36,743 nt of DNA from Phycisphaerales bacterium UBA854 (GTDB lineage: Bacteria > Planctomycetota > Phycisphaerae > Phycisphaerales > SM1A02): positions 1 to 36,743 of the forward strand of contig DBGM01000001.1 of the NCBI GenBank assembly GCA_002295885.1, read 5' to 3'. The translations under genes were made by a program, and so were the position numbers. Shown one piece after another: positions 1 to 8,125 of this stretch (its first letter is position 1; each line of letters opens with the position of its first letter). Below the pieces are notes generated by a model. That model ran no database searches and had not been told where the DNA came from. It was given only the letters and a program-made list of their open reading frames with translations.

Positions 1-1049
1 ACGCGGCTGATGAGTTCGTGGTCGCCGCAGCGCAGCACGACATCGGTGCAGTCCCCGTACTGTTCGATGATCGTCACCACCCCCGTGAAGCCGTGGTCGG
101 CGGAGACGATCACATCCGAATCGCTTGCGGCCACAACGTGGTCGGCGGGGACGATCGCATCCGGTCGCACTCCGAGCACGCAAGCACGGTCCGGGGTGGT
201 GGACGGCATGGTGATGGTCGGTCCGCCGTCAACGACGAACGTCCCGTCCGCCCCCCGTCCCGGCAGGAAGTTCATCGAGGGAGTGCCGATGAAGCCGGCC
301 ACGAACCGGTTCGCGGGACGATCGTAGATCGCCATGGGCGTATCGCACTGCTGCACGACACCGTCCTTCATCACCACCAGCCGGTCTCCGAGGCTCATGG
401 CCTCCTCCTGATCGTGCGTGACGTAGACCATGGTGGCATGCATCGATCGGTGCAGGGCACGCAGTTCCGCCCGCATCTGCAGTCGCAGCTTCGCATCCAG
501 GTTCGACAGCGGTTCGTCGAGCAGGAACACCTTCGGATCGCGCACCATCGCGCGTCCGAGGGCCACGCGCTGCCGCTGTCCACCGGACAGCTCCCGCGGA
601 TGACGCTCGAGCAGCGAATCGATGCCGAGCGTCGACGCCGCCCGCTCCACCTGGTCCCGGACTCCCGTGAGTTCCGCCCTCCGCTGCTTCGCGTACGCCG
701 GCGAGCACAGGGCCCGGAGCCGACTGCGGTGCGCACGACGCCGATCGATGCCGAAGGCGAGGTTGGCCCGGACCGTCATGTGCGGATACAGGGCGTAGTC
801 CTGGAACACCATCGCGATGTCGCGGTCGCGGGCCGGCACATCGTTGACCATCCGGTCGTCGATGTGGATGTGACCGTCGCTGATGGACTCCAGGCCCGCG
901 AGCATCCGCAGCGTCGTCGACTTGCCGCAGCCCGAGGGGCCGACGAGCACGACGAACTCGCCGTCCCGGATGGTCATCGAGAATCGGTCGACGGCCTGGA
1001 CGCCGCCGTCGTACACCTTCGTCACGTTGTCGAATCGAACGTCTGCCAT
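1..1049 (-). CDS. Sugar ABC transporter ATP-binding protein (UgpC/MalK/MsmX type), 3' end cut by window edge
   Basis: This is the nucleotide-binding subunit that powers the importer encoded just upstream. It starts with ATG at 1049, and 349 codons are visible before the sequence runs off the left edge. Visible motifs are the Walker A GPSGCGKST (about residues 37-45), the Q-loop in VFQDYALYPH (81-90), the signature LSGGQ (154-158), Walker B VFLLDEP (174-180), the D-loop SNLDAK and the H-loop THD (211-213). After about residue 240 comes the start of the C-terminal OB/TOBE regulatory region typical of MalK/UgpC proteins. The stretch between AFG (98-100) and the signature helix is about 20 residues longer than in MalK and is rich in Arg and Ala. 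Its start is 2 bases after the stop of the permease gene, so the three genes form one operon. The exact sugar cannot be read from the ATPase. Confidence 0.93.
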   Translation of the reverse strand, partial: MADVRFDNVTKVYDGGVQAVDRFSMTIRDGEFVVLVGPSGCGKSTTLRMLAGLESISDGHIHIDDRMVNDVPARDRDIAMVFQDYALYPHMTVRANLAFGIDRRRAHRSRLRALCSPAYAKQRRAELTGVRDQVERAASTLGIDSLLERHPRELSGGQRQRVALGRAMVRDPKVFLLDEPLSNLDAKLRLQMRAELRALHRSMHATMVYVTHDQEEAMSLGDRLVVMKDGVVQQCDTPMAIYDRPANRFVAGFIGTPSMNFLPGRGADGTFVVDGGPTITMPSTTPDRACVLGVRPDAIVPADHVVAASDSDVIVSADHGFTGVVTIIEQYGDCTDVVLRCGDHELISR

Positions 1050-1051
1050 GG

Positions 1052-1915
1052 TCAGCCCTTGACGGCCCCCTTGCCCAGACCTTCGATGAAGTGCTTCTGG
1101 GCTGCGAAGAAGAGAATGATGCATGGAATCATCGTCACCACCGACAGTGCCATCAAGAGGTGGACGTCCTTGATTCCATTGAACTGGTTGCGGAACGAGT
1201 TCAACGCGACCGCGAGCGTGGCCTGATCCTCCGAGTGCAGGTAGATCAGCGGGGTCATGAAGTCGTTCCACACGAAGATGAAGGTGAACACCGCGGTGAT
1301 GGCGGTCACCGGCTTGCACATCGGCAGCACGATCCTCCACCAGGCCCCGAGCCATCCGTAGCCGTCGATCTTGGCGGCCTCGATCAGCGATTCGGGAACC
1401 TGGGAGATGAACTGCCGGTACATGAAGATGAAGAAGGCGCTGCCGAAGAACGCCGGCACGATCAGCGGAAGCAGCGTGTCCACCCACCCCAGGGAGCGGA
1501 ACAGCAGGAACAGCGGGATCATCGTGACCTGGGCCGGCAGCATCATCGTCGCCAGCATGAGCAGGAAGAGGATCCGGTTGCCGCGGAAGCGGATGCGGGC
1601 GAATGCGAAACCCACCAGGCTCGAGGACAGGATGGTGGCCACCAGTACGAGGGTGGTCACCACGATCGAGTTCGCCAGCGCATCCAGGAAGCCCCACCAT
1701 TCGGTCGTGCCCACCCGTCGGATGGCCTCGCCGTAGTTTCCCCACTGCGGATCGGAGGGGACGGTCAGCAGGGCCTGTCCCCGGGTCAGCGCGGCGCTGG
1801 CGTTCGCCTCCGTCTCGAGGCTGAGCGTGATCATCCACCAGAGCGGAAAGATCATCACGATCGTCCCCAGCAGCAGCGGGAGGTACCAGATCGGACTGGA
1901 TCGTTGGCGGTTCAC
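1052..1915 (-). CDS. Sugar ABC transporter permease, MalG/UgpE type
   Basis: This is a 287-residue inner-membrane permease of the CUT1 carbohydrate family. It has six hydrophobic segments, the first right after a short basic N-terminus (NRQRSSPIWYLPLLLG), a large periplasmic loop after segment 1, and the cytoplasmic EAA loop (LIEAAKIDGYGWLGAWWRIV, roughly residues 172-195) that contacts the ATPase. The start is GTG at 1915, whose last two bases and the next A form the TGA stop of the upstream fusion gene (GTGA overlap). This implies translational coupling. A longer open frame upstream in this phase is only an antisense or out-of-frame shadow of the fusion gene. It would pair with the MalF-like half of the upstream protein to form the channel. 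Confidence 0.93.
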   Translation of the reverse strand: MNRQRSSPIWYLPLLLGTIVMIFPLWWMITLSLETEANASAALTRGQALLTVPSDPQWGNYGEAIRRVGTTEWWGFLDALANSIVVTTLVLVATILSSSLVGFAFARIRFRGNRILFLLMLATMMLPAQVTMIPLFLLFRSLGWVDTLLPLIVPAFFGSAFFIFMYRQFISQVPESLIEAAKIDGYGWLGAWWRIVLPMCKPVTAITAVFTFIFVWNDFMTPLIYLHSEDQATLAVALNSFRNQFNGIKDVHLLMALSVVTMIPCIILFFAAQKHFIEGLGKGAVKG

Positions 1916-4278
1916 TGCTTCATGCCCTCGTAGTAGACGTAGCGACCGCTCGTCTTCAGGACGATCACGGTGAGCACCAGCACGATCACCAGCAGGAGCC
2001 AGGCGAGGGCGGATGCGTAGCCCATCCGGTAGAAGTCGAAGGCCTGGTTGAAGATGTAGAGGACGTAGAACCTCGTGTGGTCGCCGGGCCCGCCTCCGGT
2101 CATCACGAAGGCCTGGGTGAAGACCTGGAACGAGGCGATCACCGCCATCACGAGGTTGAAGAGGATCACCGGCGAGAGCATCGGGAGCGTGATGCGGACG
2201 AATCGGGTGACGGGTCCGACGCGATCGATCTCCGCCGCCTCCATCAGGGATCGGGGGATGCCCTGGAGGCCGGCGAGATAGATCATCATGCTGCCGCCGA
2301 TGACCCAGAGGTTCATGATCGCGAAGGCCGGCGGGCCCCAGGTCCTGGCGTCGCCGTCGAGCCAGTCGACGCCGCCCACTCCGGTCCATTCGAGCACGGT
2401 GTTGAGCAGTCCGCCGTCTCCGCGGAAGACGAGCTGCCACAGCAGCGCGATCCCCACTCCGGCCAGGACGCTGGGCAGGTACCAGGCGGCCCGGAAGATC
2501 GACATGCCGCGGACCTTGGTGTTCAGCAGCAGGGCCGCCAGCAGGGCGAACACCTGGCCGGTGGGCACCGCCAGCAGCGCGTAGATCGCCGTGACCCGCA
2601 GGCTCGTCCAGAACGTGGTGTCGCCCCCCACGATCTCCCGGTAGTTGTCGAATCCGATGAACTCGGCTTCGGCCAGGGGTGTGTTGCCGTTCCAGTTCGT
2701 CAGCGACAGCAGCAGCGACAGGATGATCGGAAAGGCCAGCAACAGGCAGAAGCCGATCAGCCACGGGGAGGCGAGCAGGAATCCGGAACGTTCCTCGTGG
2801 CGTTGCGCCGTCGTCATCCGGCCGCGTCGAAGCAGCATCGCGATCGCGACGGCGAGCAGCAGGACCAGGACTCCTCCCACCAGACCGATCCAGTTCCACG
2901 GCATCGGTGCGGCGGAGATTTCGCTGCCGGCCTGGGCCCGGGCCCGTTGCCACCAGGTGCCGAACGCCGTCAGACGTTCGTCCAGCGGTTCCCCGGTCCG
3001 CAACGCGAGGTCCACCTGCTTGCCGAACTCGGCTTCGAATCTCGGGTCGGCCGGCCAGTCGACCACCCGTGCATCCTTGGCCGCGTCGAGGTAGTCCGTG
3101 TCCCGTGTCGGGGGCCGCGTGGAATCGATGAAGGCGCCGGACTCGGCCACGGAGCGCCGGGTCGGAATCGCCAGCCCCAGTCTCGACAACCTCGCCTGCG
3201 CATCCGCTCCGGTCAGGTACCGCAGGAGATTCCATGCCTCTTCGGGATGCCTGGATTCACGCGCCATCGCCCAGGCGACGGTGACGGTGGCGTTTGCTCG
3301 CTTCCGTCCCTGCGGCATCGGGGCGAAGTTCCACTCGAATCCGTCCTCGGCGGTCTCGTCGATGGTGCGGAACTGGGGGACGACCCAGCGGCCGAGCGGA
3401 CCGATCATGCCGAGGTTGCCGTCGATGAAGACCGATGCGGGATCGAATCCCTCCGCTTCTCCCCGTGCAAGGGTGTGCTCCTCGTCGAATCGCCATCCAC
3501 GCAGCCGGTCGAGTGCTTCGGTGAGACGTGGATCGTCGAGATCGACCTCGTCCCACGTCTTCCCCCGCATTTCCACCCCTTCGGTCCGGAGGTACCCACG
3601 GAGCACGAACGGCCAGGTGATGAACTCGGCTCCGGTCCGGCCGGGGAGTTCGCCGATGGCCCGTGCCGATTCGATGAAGTCGTCCCATGTCCAGTCCGAC
3701 TCCGGTTCGGGGAGTCCGGCGGTCCGGAACAGATCCGCGTTGTAGTAGAACCCCAGGGTCGTGAAGTCCTTCGGAATGCCGTAGAGCGGACCGTCGCCCA
3801 TGCGACGTCCGTTCCACCGGAACGCCTCGACCGTCGACGGGAAGAAGTCGTCCAGGTCGAACCCGGAATCATCCCGGATCAGCGGATCGAGCTCCATCAG
3901 CTGATCCGCGTCCACGAAGACCGGCAGCCGTTCGAAGTTCATGTAGAAGAGGTCCGGGGGATCCCCCGCCGCCATCATCGTCTGGAGCTTGGTGTAGAAC
4001 TGGCCGGGATCGCCCGGATTGATGCGGATCACTCTGGTCCCGGGGTGTTCGGCCATGAACGCATCGATGGAGTCGGCGACGATGGCGTCCTCCTGCTTGC
4101 CGCCCCCTCCGGACCAGTGCATGACGCGGAGGACCACCGCGTCCTCCTCGAGGTCGCGGCCCAGCAGCTCACGCTGGACGACATGGAGAAAAGCCCACGC
4201 AATCGCGAGGATGGCGAAGCCAAAAAGGAGTCGCTGAAATAGAATCCGAGCCGCGTCGATCGATGCACCCCATTTCAA
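1912..4278 (-). CDS. Fused extracellular solute-binding protein and MalF-type permease of a sugar ABC importer
   Basis: This 788-residue protein joins two importer parts that are normally separate. Residues about 12-36 form a membrane segment with no lipobox. Residues about 45-430 form a family 1 solute-binding fold (it begins VVLRVMHWSGGGGKQEDAIV and contains PPDLFYMNFERLPVF and YGIPKDFTTLGFYYNADLF). Residues about 461-483 form a second membrane segment. From about 499 it is a MalF/UgpA-like six-helix permease (LLASPWLIGFCLLLAFP) with an EAA loop at about 680-705 (LMEAAEIDRVGPVTRFVRIT). The start used is TTG at 4278, the first possible start of the frame. A -10-like TAAACT (4293-4288, minus) lies just upstream, with AGGA next to the start. 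The binding domain is therefore tethered in the periplasm. Partners are the downstream permease and ATPase. The substrate is probably a maltodextrin, inferred from the divergent amylase, malQ and glgP. Confidence 0.9.
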   Translation of the reverse strand: MKWGASIDAARILFQRLLFGFAILAIAWAFLHVVQRELLGRDLEEDAVVLRVMHWSGGGGKQEDAIVADSIDAFMAEHPGTRVIRINPGDPGQFYTKLQTMMAAGDPPDLFYMNFERLPVFVDADQLMELDPLIRDDSGFDLDDFFPSTVEAFRWNGRRMGDGPLYGIPKDFTTLGFYYNADLFRTAGLPEPESDWTWDDFIESARAIGELPGRTGAEFITWPFVLRGYLRTEGVEMRGKTWDEVDLDDPRLTEALDRLRGWRFDEEHTLARGEAEGFDPASVFIDGNLGMIGPLGRWVVPQFRTIDETAEDGFEWNFAPMPQGRKRANATVTVAWAMARESRHPEEAWNLLRYLTGADAQARLSRLGLAIPTRRSVAESGAFIDSTRPPTRDTDYLDAAKDARVVDWPADPRFEAEFGKQVDLALRTGEPLDERLTAFGTWWQRARAQAGSEISAAPMPWNWIGLVGGVLVLLLAVAIAMLLRRGRMTTAQRHEERSGFLLASPWLIGFCLLLAFPIILSLLLSLTNWNGNTPLAEAEFIGFDNYREIVGGDTTFWTSLRVTAIYALLAVPTGQVFALLAALLLNTKVRGMSIFRAAWYLPSVLAGVGIALLWQLVFRGDGGLLNTVLEWTGVGGVDWLDGDARTWGPPAFAIMNLWVIGGSMMIYLAGLQGIPRSLMEAAEIDRVGPVTRFVRITLPMLSPVILFNLVMAVIASFQVFTQAFVMTGGGPGDHTRFYVLYIFNQAFDFYRMGYASALAWLLLVIVLVLTVIVLKTSGRYVYYEGMKQ

Positions 4279-4308
4279 TTCCTAACCAGTTTATCGACTC
4301 TCACTGTC

Positions 4309-6702
4309 ATGCTCACCACGCTCCTGTTCATGCTGCTCCTTCCGCGTGAGGTTCCCGCTTCCTGGCCCCCATCGTGTCCCGAGGCTCGCGTCCTGACCCG
4401 ACAGGTCGATCGCGTGCCGGCATCCGTCCGGATCTCCCGACAGGGTTCGGATCGATGGCGGTGCACCTTCGAGTTCGTCGCTCCGCCGGACACCGGTTCG
4501 GTCTCGCTCGCCGGCGACTTCAACGGCTGGAGCACGACCGCAACCCCGATGCGCCGCGGCGCCGATCGATGGACGGCGACTCTCGAGCTCGGTCCTGGCA
4601 TGCATTCCTACAAGTTCGTCCGCAACGGAGACGAATGGCTGCCGGATCCGCGCAACGCCATGACCGAACCGGACGGATTCGGAGGGGCCAATTCCCGGCT
4701 CGGGCTGGCCGTTCCCGATCCGGATGCGCCCCGGCCCGAACGGGGTGACGGACGGGTGGACGGCATCGGTCTGGAGCACGATCCGGATCGCCCCCGTGAC
4801 CGGAGCGTCACCCGGGCGGGGATGGTTCGCCTCCGATACCGAACGCTGGCGGACGATGTCCAGCGGGTCTGGCTGGTCTCCGACGCCGGGGATCGGATCG
4901 CCATGGCACCGGTGCTCGACGGTGGAACGCACCAATGGTGGGAAGGCGTCCTGTCCGAACCCTCCGAGGCGCTTCGCTACACGTTCGTACTCGAGGATGG
5001 AGTGAATCACGTGCAAGATGGAACGATCTACAGCCTGAAGCCGGGAGAGGCTCCGGCGTTCATGACCCCGGACTGGGCCAAGGACGCGATCTGGTACCAG
5101 ATCATGGTCGATCGCTTCCGGAACGGCGATGCTGCGACGGATCCGGATCCCGTGCGTCCCTGGAGAAGCCGCTGGTACGAGTCCAGCGACTGGGAGGGTG
5201 CGGACGGTCAGACCTTCTACGAGTACTACGTCTTCTCCCGCCTCTACGGAGGGGACCTCAAGGGACTGCGCGACGGTCTGGACTACCTGAAGGAACTCGG
5301 GGTCAACGCGCTCTATCTCAATCCGATCTTCCAGGCGACGAGCCATCACAAGTACAACACCACGAACTACATCCACGTCGACGAGTTCTACGGTGGCGGA
5401 CTGGAGTACGACGAGACGGTGGCGCAGGAGGATCTGCTGGATCCGACGACCTGGACCTTCACCGCCAGCGACCGGGCGTTCCTGGACTTCCTCCGCGAGG
5501 CGAAGTCGCGCGGGTTCCGGGTCATCCTCGACGGGGTCTTCAACCACGTGGGCACGGCGCATCCCGCCTTCGTCGACGTGCGGGCCAACGGTCGGGAGAG
5601 CCGCTACGCGGACTGGTTCGACATCACCAGCTGGGAGCCGTTCGCCTACGAGGGCTGGGCGGGCTTCGGTGAACTTCCCGCGTTCCGCAAGGACCAGACC
5701 CACGGACTGGCGTCGGAGACCGCGCGGCGACACATCTACGACATCACGCGTCGCTGGATGGATCCCGACGGGGACGGCGATCCGTCGGACGGCATCGACG
5801 GCTGGCGACTGGACGTTCCCAACGACGTCCCCATGGCCTTCTGGTACGACTGGTGCGACTTCGTCCGGTCGATCAACCCCGACGCCTACATCACCGGCGA
5901 GATCTGGAGTCGCGCGGACGAATGGCTCGACGGACGAAGCTTCGATGCGGTGATGAACTATCCCTTCGCCGAGATCGCCTTCGAGTGGATCGGCAACCGG
6001 ACCCGGCGGGTCACCGCGTCCGAGGCGGAGCGTCGCTTCGCGGAACTTCGTCTGGCCTACGATCCCGAGGTCACCTACGTCCTGCAGAATCTGGTGGACA
6101 GCCATGACACCGATCGTCTGGTCTCCAAGCTCAAGAATCCGGACCGCGACTACGACCGGGGCAACCGTGAACAGGAGGATCCCTCCTACGACGGGTCGAA
6201 GCCCGGTCCCGAGCACTACCGGAAGGCCCGGTTGATCGCCCTGCTCCAGATGACCAGTGTCGGCGCCCCGATGATCTACTACGGTTCCGAGGTCGGCATG
6301 TGGGGAGCAGACGATCCGACCAATCGCAAGCCGATGCTCTGGAAGGATCTCGAACCCTACGAGAATCCGTCCGACAATTTCGTGATGGATGATCATCTCG
6401 ACTTCTACCGTCGGGCCATTGCGCTCCGCAACGATCACGTTGCACTGCGTCGCGGCTCGATCCGTACCGTGCTGGTCGACGATGCGCAGGACACCTGGGT
6501 GTTCCTCCGTGAACACGGTGCCGACGTGGTGCTGGTGGCGCTCAACGCCTCCGGCCGCGAGGCCAGGGTCGAGGTGCCCGAAGACTCGCTTCCCGCCGGA
6601 ACGTGGTCGTTGGCGTTCGGCTCCCCATCCGCTGCCGAGTCGACTCCGCCCACGCTGGTCGTGCCTCCTCTGGCCGGCCGTGTCTGGACGCTCACGCCTT
6701 GA
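4309..6702 (+). CDS. Exported GH13 alpha-amylase family enzyme (neopullulanase/cyclomaltodextrinase-like)
   Basis: This 797-residue glycoside hydrolase cuts alpha-1,4-glucans. It opens with a short hydrophobic export signal (LTTLLFMLLLPREV). Residues about 45-115 form a CBM48-like starch-binding module (VSLAGDFNGW, MHSYKFVRNGDEWLPDP). Residues about 165-235 form a second beta-sandwich of the CBM34/N-terminal amylase type. The TIM barrel follows with the conserved GH13 regions: VILDGVFNH (region I), DGWRLD with nucleophile D502 (region II), ITGEIW with acid/base E531 (region III) and VDSHDTDR with D600 (region IV). A C-terminal beta domain ends the protein. Its stop overlaps the malQ start. 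It would supply oligosaccharides to the importer encoded divergently 30 bases away. The exact specificity (pullulan, cyclodextrin or starch) cannot be fixed by eye. Confidence 0.92.
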   Translation: MLTTLLFMLLLPREVPASWPPSCPEARVLTRQVDRVPASVRISRQGSDRWRCTFEFVAPPDTGSVSLAGDFNGWSTTATPMRRGADRWTATLELGPGMHSYKFVRNGDEWLPDPRNAMTEPDGFGGANSRLGLAVPDPDAPRPERGDGRVDGIGLEHDPDRPRDRSVTRAGMVRLRYRTLADDVQRVWLVSDAGDRIAMAPVLDGGTHQWWEGVLSEPSEALRYTFVLEDGVNHVQDGTIYSLKPGEAPAFMTPDWAKDAIWYQIMVDRFRNGDAATDPDPVRPWRSRWYESSDWEGADGQTFYEYYVFSRLYGGDLKGLRDGLDYLKELGVNALYLNPIFQATSHHKYNTTNYIHVDEFYGGGLEYDETVAQEDLLDPTTWTFTASDRAFLDFLREAKSRGFRVILDGVFNHVGTAHPAFVDVRANGRESRYADWFDITSWEPFAYEGWAGFGELPAFRKDQTHGLASETARRHIYDITRRWMDPDGDGDPSDGIDGWRLDVPNDVPMAFWYDWCDFVRSINPDAYITGEIWSRADEWLDGRSFDAVMNYPFAEIAFEWIGNRTRRVTASEAERRFAELRLAYDPEVTYVLQNLVDSHDTDRLVSKLKNPDRDYDRGNREQEDPSYDGSKPGPEHYRKARLIALLQMTSVGAPMIYYGSEVGMWGADDPTNRKPMLWKDLEPYENPSDNFVMDDHLDFYRRAIALRNDHVALRRGSIRTVLVDDAQDTWVFLREHGADVVLVALNASGREARVEVPEDSLPAGTWSLAFGSPSAAESTPPTLVVPPLAGRVWTLTP

Positions 6703-8102
6703 CTCGTCCCCATCCGTTCTTTCGACGTCGCCGGGCCGGCGTGCTGCTGCATCTCACCTCGCTGCCGGGCCCCGGTGGCCTGGGCGATCTCGGTGCCGCC
6801 GCCAGAGCCTTCGCGGAACGAATCGGTGATGCCGGTTTCTCGATCTGGCAGACGCTTCCCGTGCATCCGGTGGGGCCCGGCAACTCGCCCTACTCCCCAC
6901 GATCCGCCTTCGCGGGCGAGCCGATGCTGCTCTCGCTGCAGGATCTGGCCGACGAAGGGCTGGTCCCCCGGACCATGGCCCGGCGACGGGCCGGAACGCC
7001 CGGTCGGACGGACTGGCGGGCGGCCCGTCGAATACGTCGCGAAGCCCTGGACATCGCCTGGGATCGGTTCCACGCCGATGGTGGTGAACGGGATCCGCGC
7101 TTCAAGCGTTTCCTGCGTCGTGAATCGGCGTGGTTGCCGACCTGGTCCCGGTTGGGAGGACGTCGGGGGCAGACGCCGGAACAACTGGCCTTCGAGCAGT
7201 TTCTCTTCGATCGTCAATGGAAGTCCCTGCGGACGCACGCCCGGCGATGTGGCGTCCACCTGGTCGGAGATCTTCCGATCTTCGTGCCGCTCGAGTCGGT
7301 CGATGTCCAGGGGCATCCCGAATTGTTCCGGCTCGACGCCGAGGGTCTTCCGACCGTCGTGACCGGCGTGCCGCCCGATGCGTTCTCACGGAGCGGACAG
7401 CTCTGGAACCATCCTCATTACCGATGGACATCGCACCGACGGACCGGATTCGACTGGTGGATCGAGCGGATCGCTCGGCAGCTGCGGCTCTTCGATGCGG
7501 TTCGCATCGATCACTTCATCGGCTTTCATCGGGCGTATGAGGTCAAGGCCGGTGCACGTGATGCACGCTCCGGCCGGTGGGGTCGCAGTCCCGGTGACGA
7601 ACTGCTGCGTGCGGCGCGGCGTCGGCTCGGGCCGATGCCGCTGTTCGCCGAGGATCTCGGTGCCGTGACCCGGGAGGTGATCGCCCTGCGTGACCGCCAC
7701 GGGCTCCCGGGCATGCGGATCCTGCAGAACGCATTCGGTTCGCCCGATTCGTCGGATCTGCCGGCCAACCACCCCCGTCACGCGGTGGTCTACACCGGCA
7801 CCCACGACAACGCTCCCCTCCGGGGCTGGTGGCGGACGCTCGATCCGGTCGCCCGCCGCCGCGCCGAGGGCATCGCCGGTACCGGGGATCCGGTGAAGGG
7901 TCTGGTCGACGTCTGCTTCCGCTCCCATGCCAACACCGCCATCGTGCCGGCCCAGGACCTCCTGGGCCTGGGGTCCGTCGCCCGGATGAATCGCCCGGGG
8001 ACTCCGCGCGGCAACTGGACATGGAGGCTTCCCCCCGCGATGCTGCCTCGCACGCGCGTGCGAACTCTTCGCACGCTGCTCGAGGAATCAAAGCGGCTCT
8101 GA
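6699..8102 (+). CDS. malQ: 4-alpha-glucanotransferase (amylomaltase, GH77)
   Basis: This cytoplasmic enzyme transfers glucan chains between maltooligosaccharides, making longer chains for phosphorylase and releasing glucose. The GH77 landmarks are all visible: the N-terminal RRAGVLLHLTSLPG and PVHPVGPGNSPYSPRSAFAG, the nucleophile D271 in AVRIDHF, the acid/base E318 in LFAEDLG, and D370 in YTGTHDN. The start chosen is TTG at 6699, which overlaps the TGA of the amylase gene (TTGA). The frame stays open back to an ATG at 6603, but that would overlap the amylase by about 100 bases and adds no family-like residues. With 467 residues it is slightly shorter than the usual roughly 500. It is the second gene of the amylase-malQ-glgP operon. 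Confidence 0.93.
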   Translation: MTRPHPFFRRRRAGVLLHLTSLPGPGGLGDLGAAARAFAERIGDAGFSIWQTLPVHPVGPGNSPYSPRSAFAGEPMLLSLQDLADEGLVPRTMARRRAGTPGRTDWRAARRIRREALDIAWDRFHADGGERDPRFKRFLRRESAWLPTWSRLGGRRGQTPEQLAFEQFLFDRQWKSLRTHARRCGVHLVGDLPIFVPLESVDVQGHPELFRLDAEGLPTVVTGVPPDAFSRSGQLWNHPHYRWTSHRRTGFDWWIERIARQLRLFDAVRIDHFIGFHRAYEVKAGARDARSGRWGRSPGDELLRAARRRLGPMPLFAEDLGAVTREVIALRDRHGLPGMRILQNAFGSPDSSDLPANHPRHAVVYTGTHDNAPLRGWWRTLDPVARRRAEGIAGTGDPVKGLVDVCFRSHANTAIVPAQDLLGLGSVARMNRPGTPRGNWTWRLPPAMLPRTRVRTLRTLLEESKRL

Positions 8103-8125
8103 GGATGGTAGCGAACGAGTAGACC

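Noticed and set aside
2077..4242. Plus-strand open frame of 721 codons antisense to the importer fusion
   Set aside because: The real gene on the minus strand has clear binding-protein and permease motifs. The antisense product is low-complexity His/Arg/Glu/Gln-rich sequence.
4291..6516. Minus-strand open frame of 741 codons antisense to the amylase
   Set aside because: The plus strand has all four GH13 regions. The antisense frame has no recognisable domain.
6603..6698. Longer malQ with ATG start at 6603
   Set aside because: It would overlap the amylase gene by about 100 bases, and the added residues have no resemblance to the GH77 N-terminus. The TTGA overlap at 6699 is simpler.
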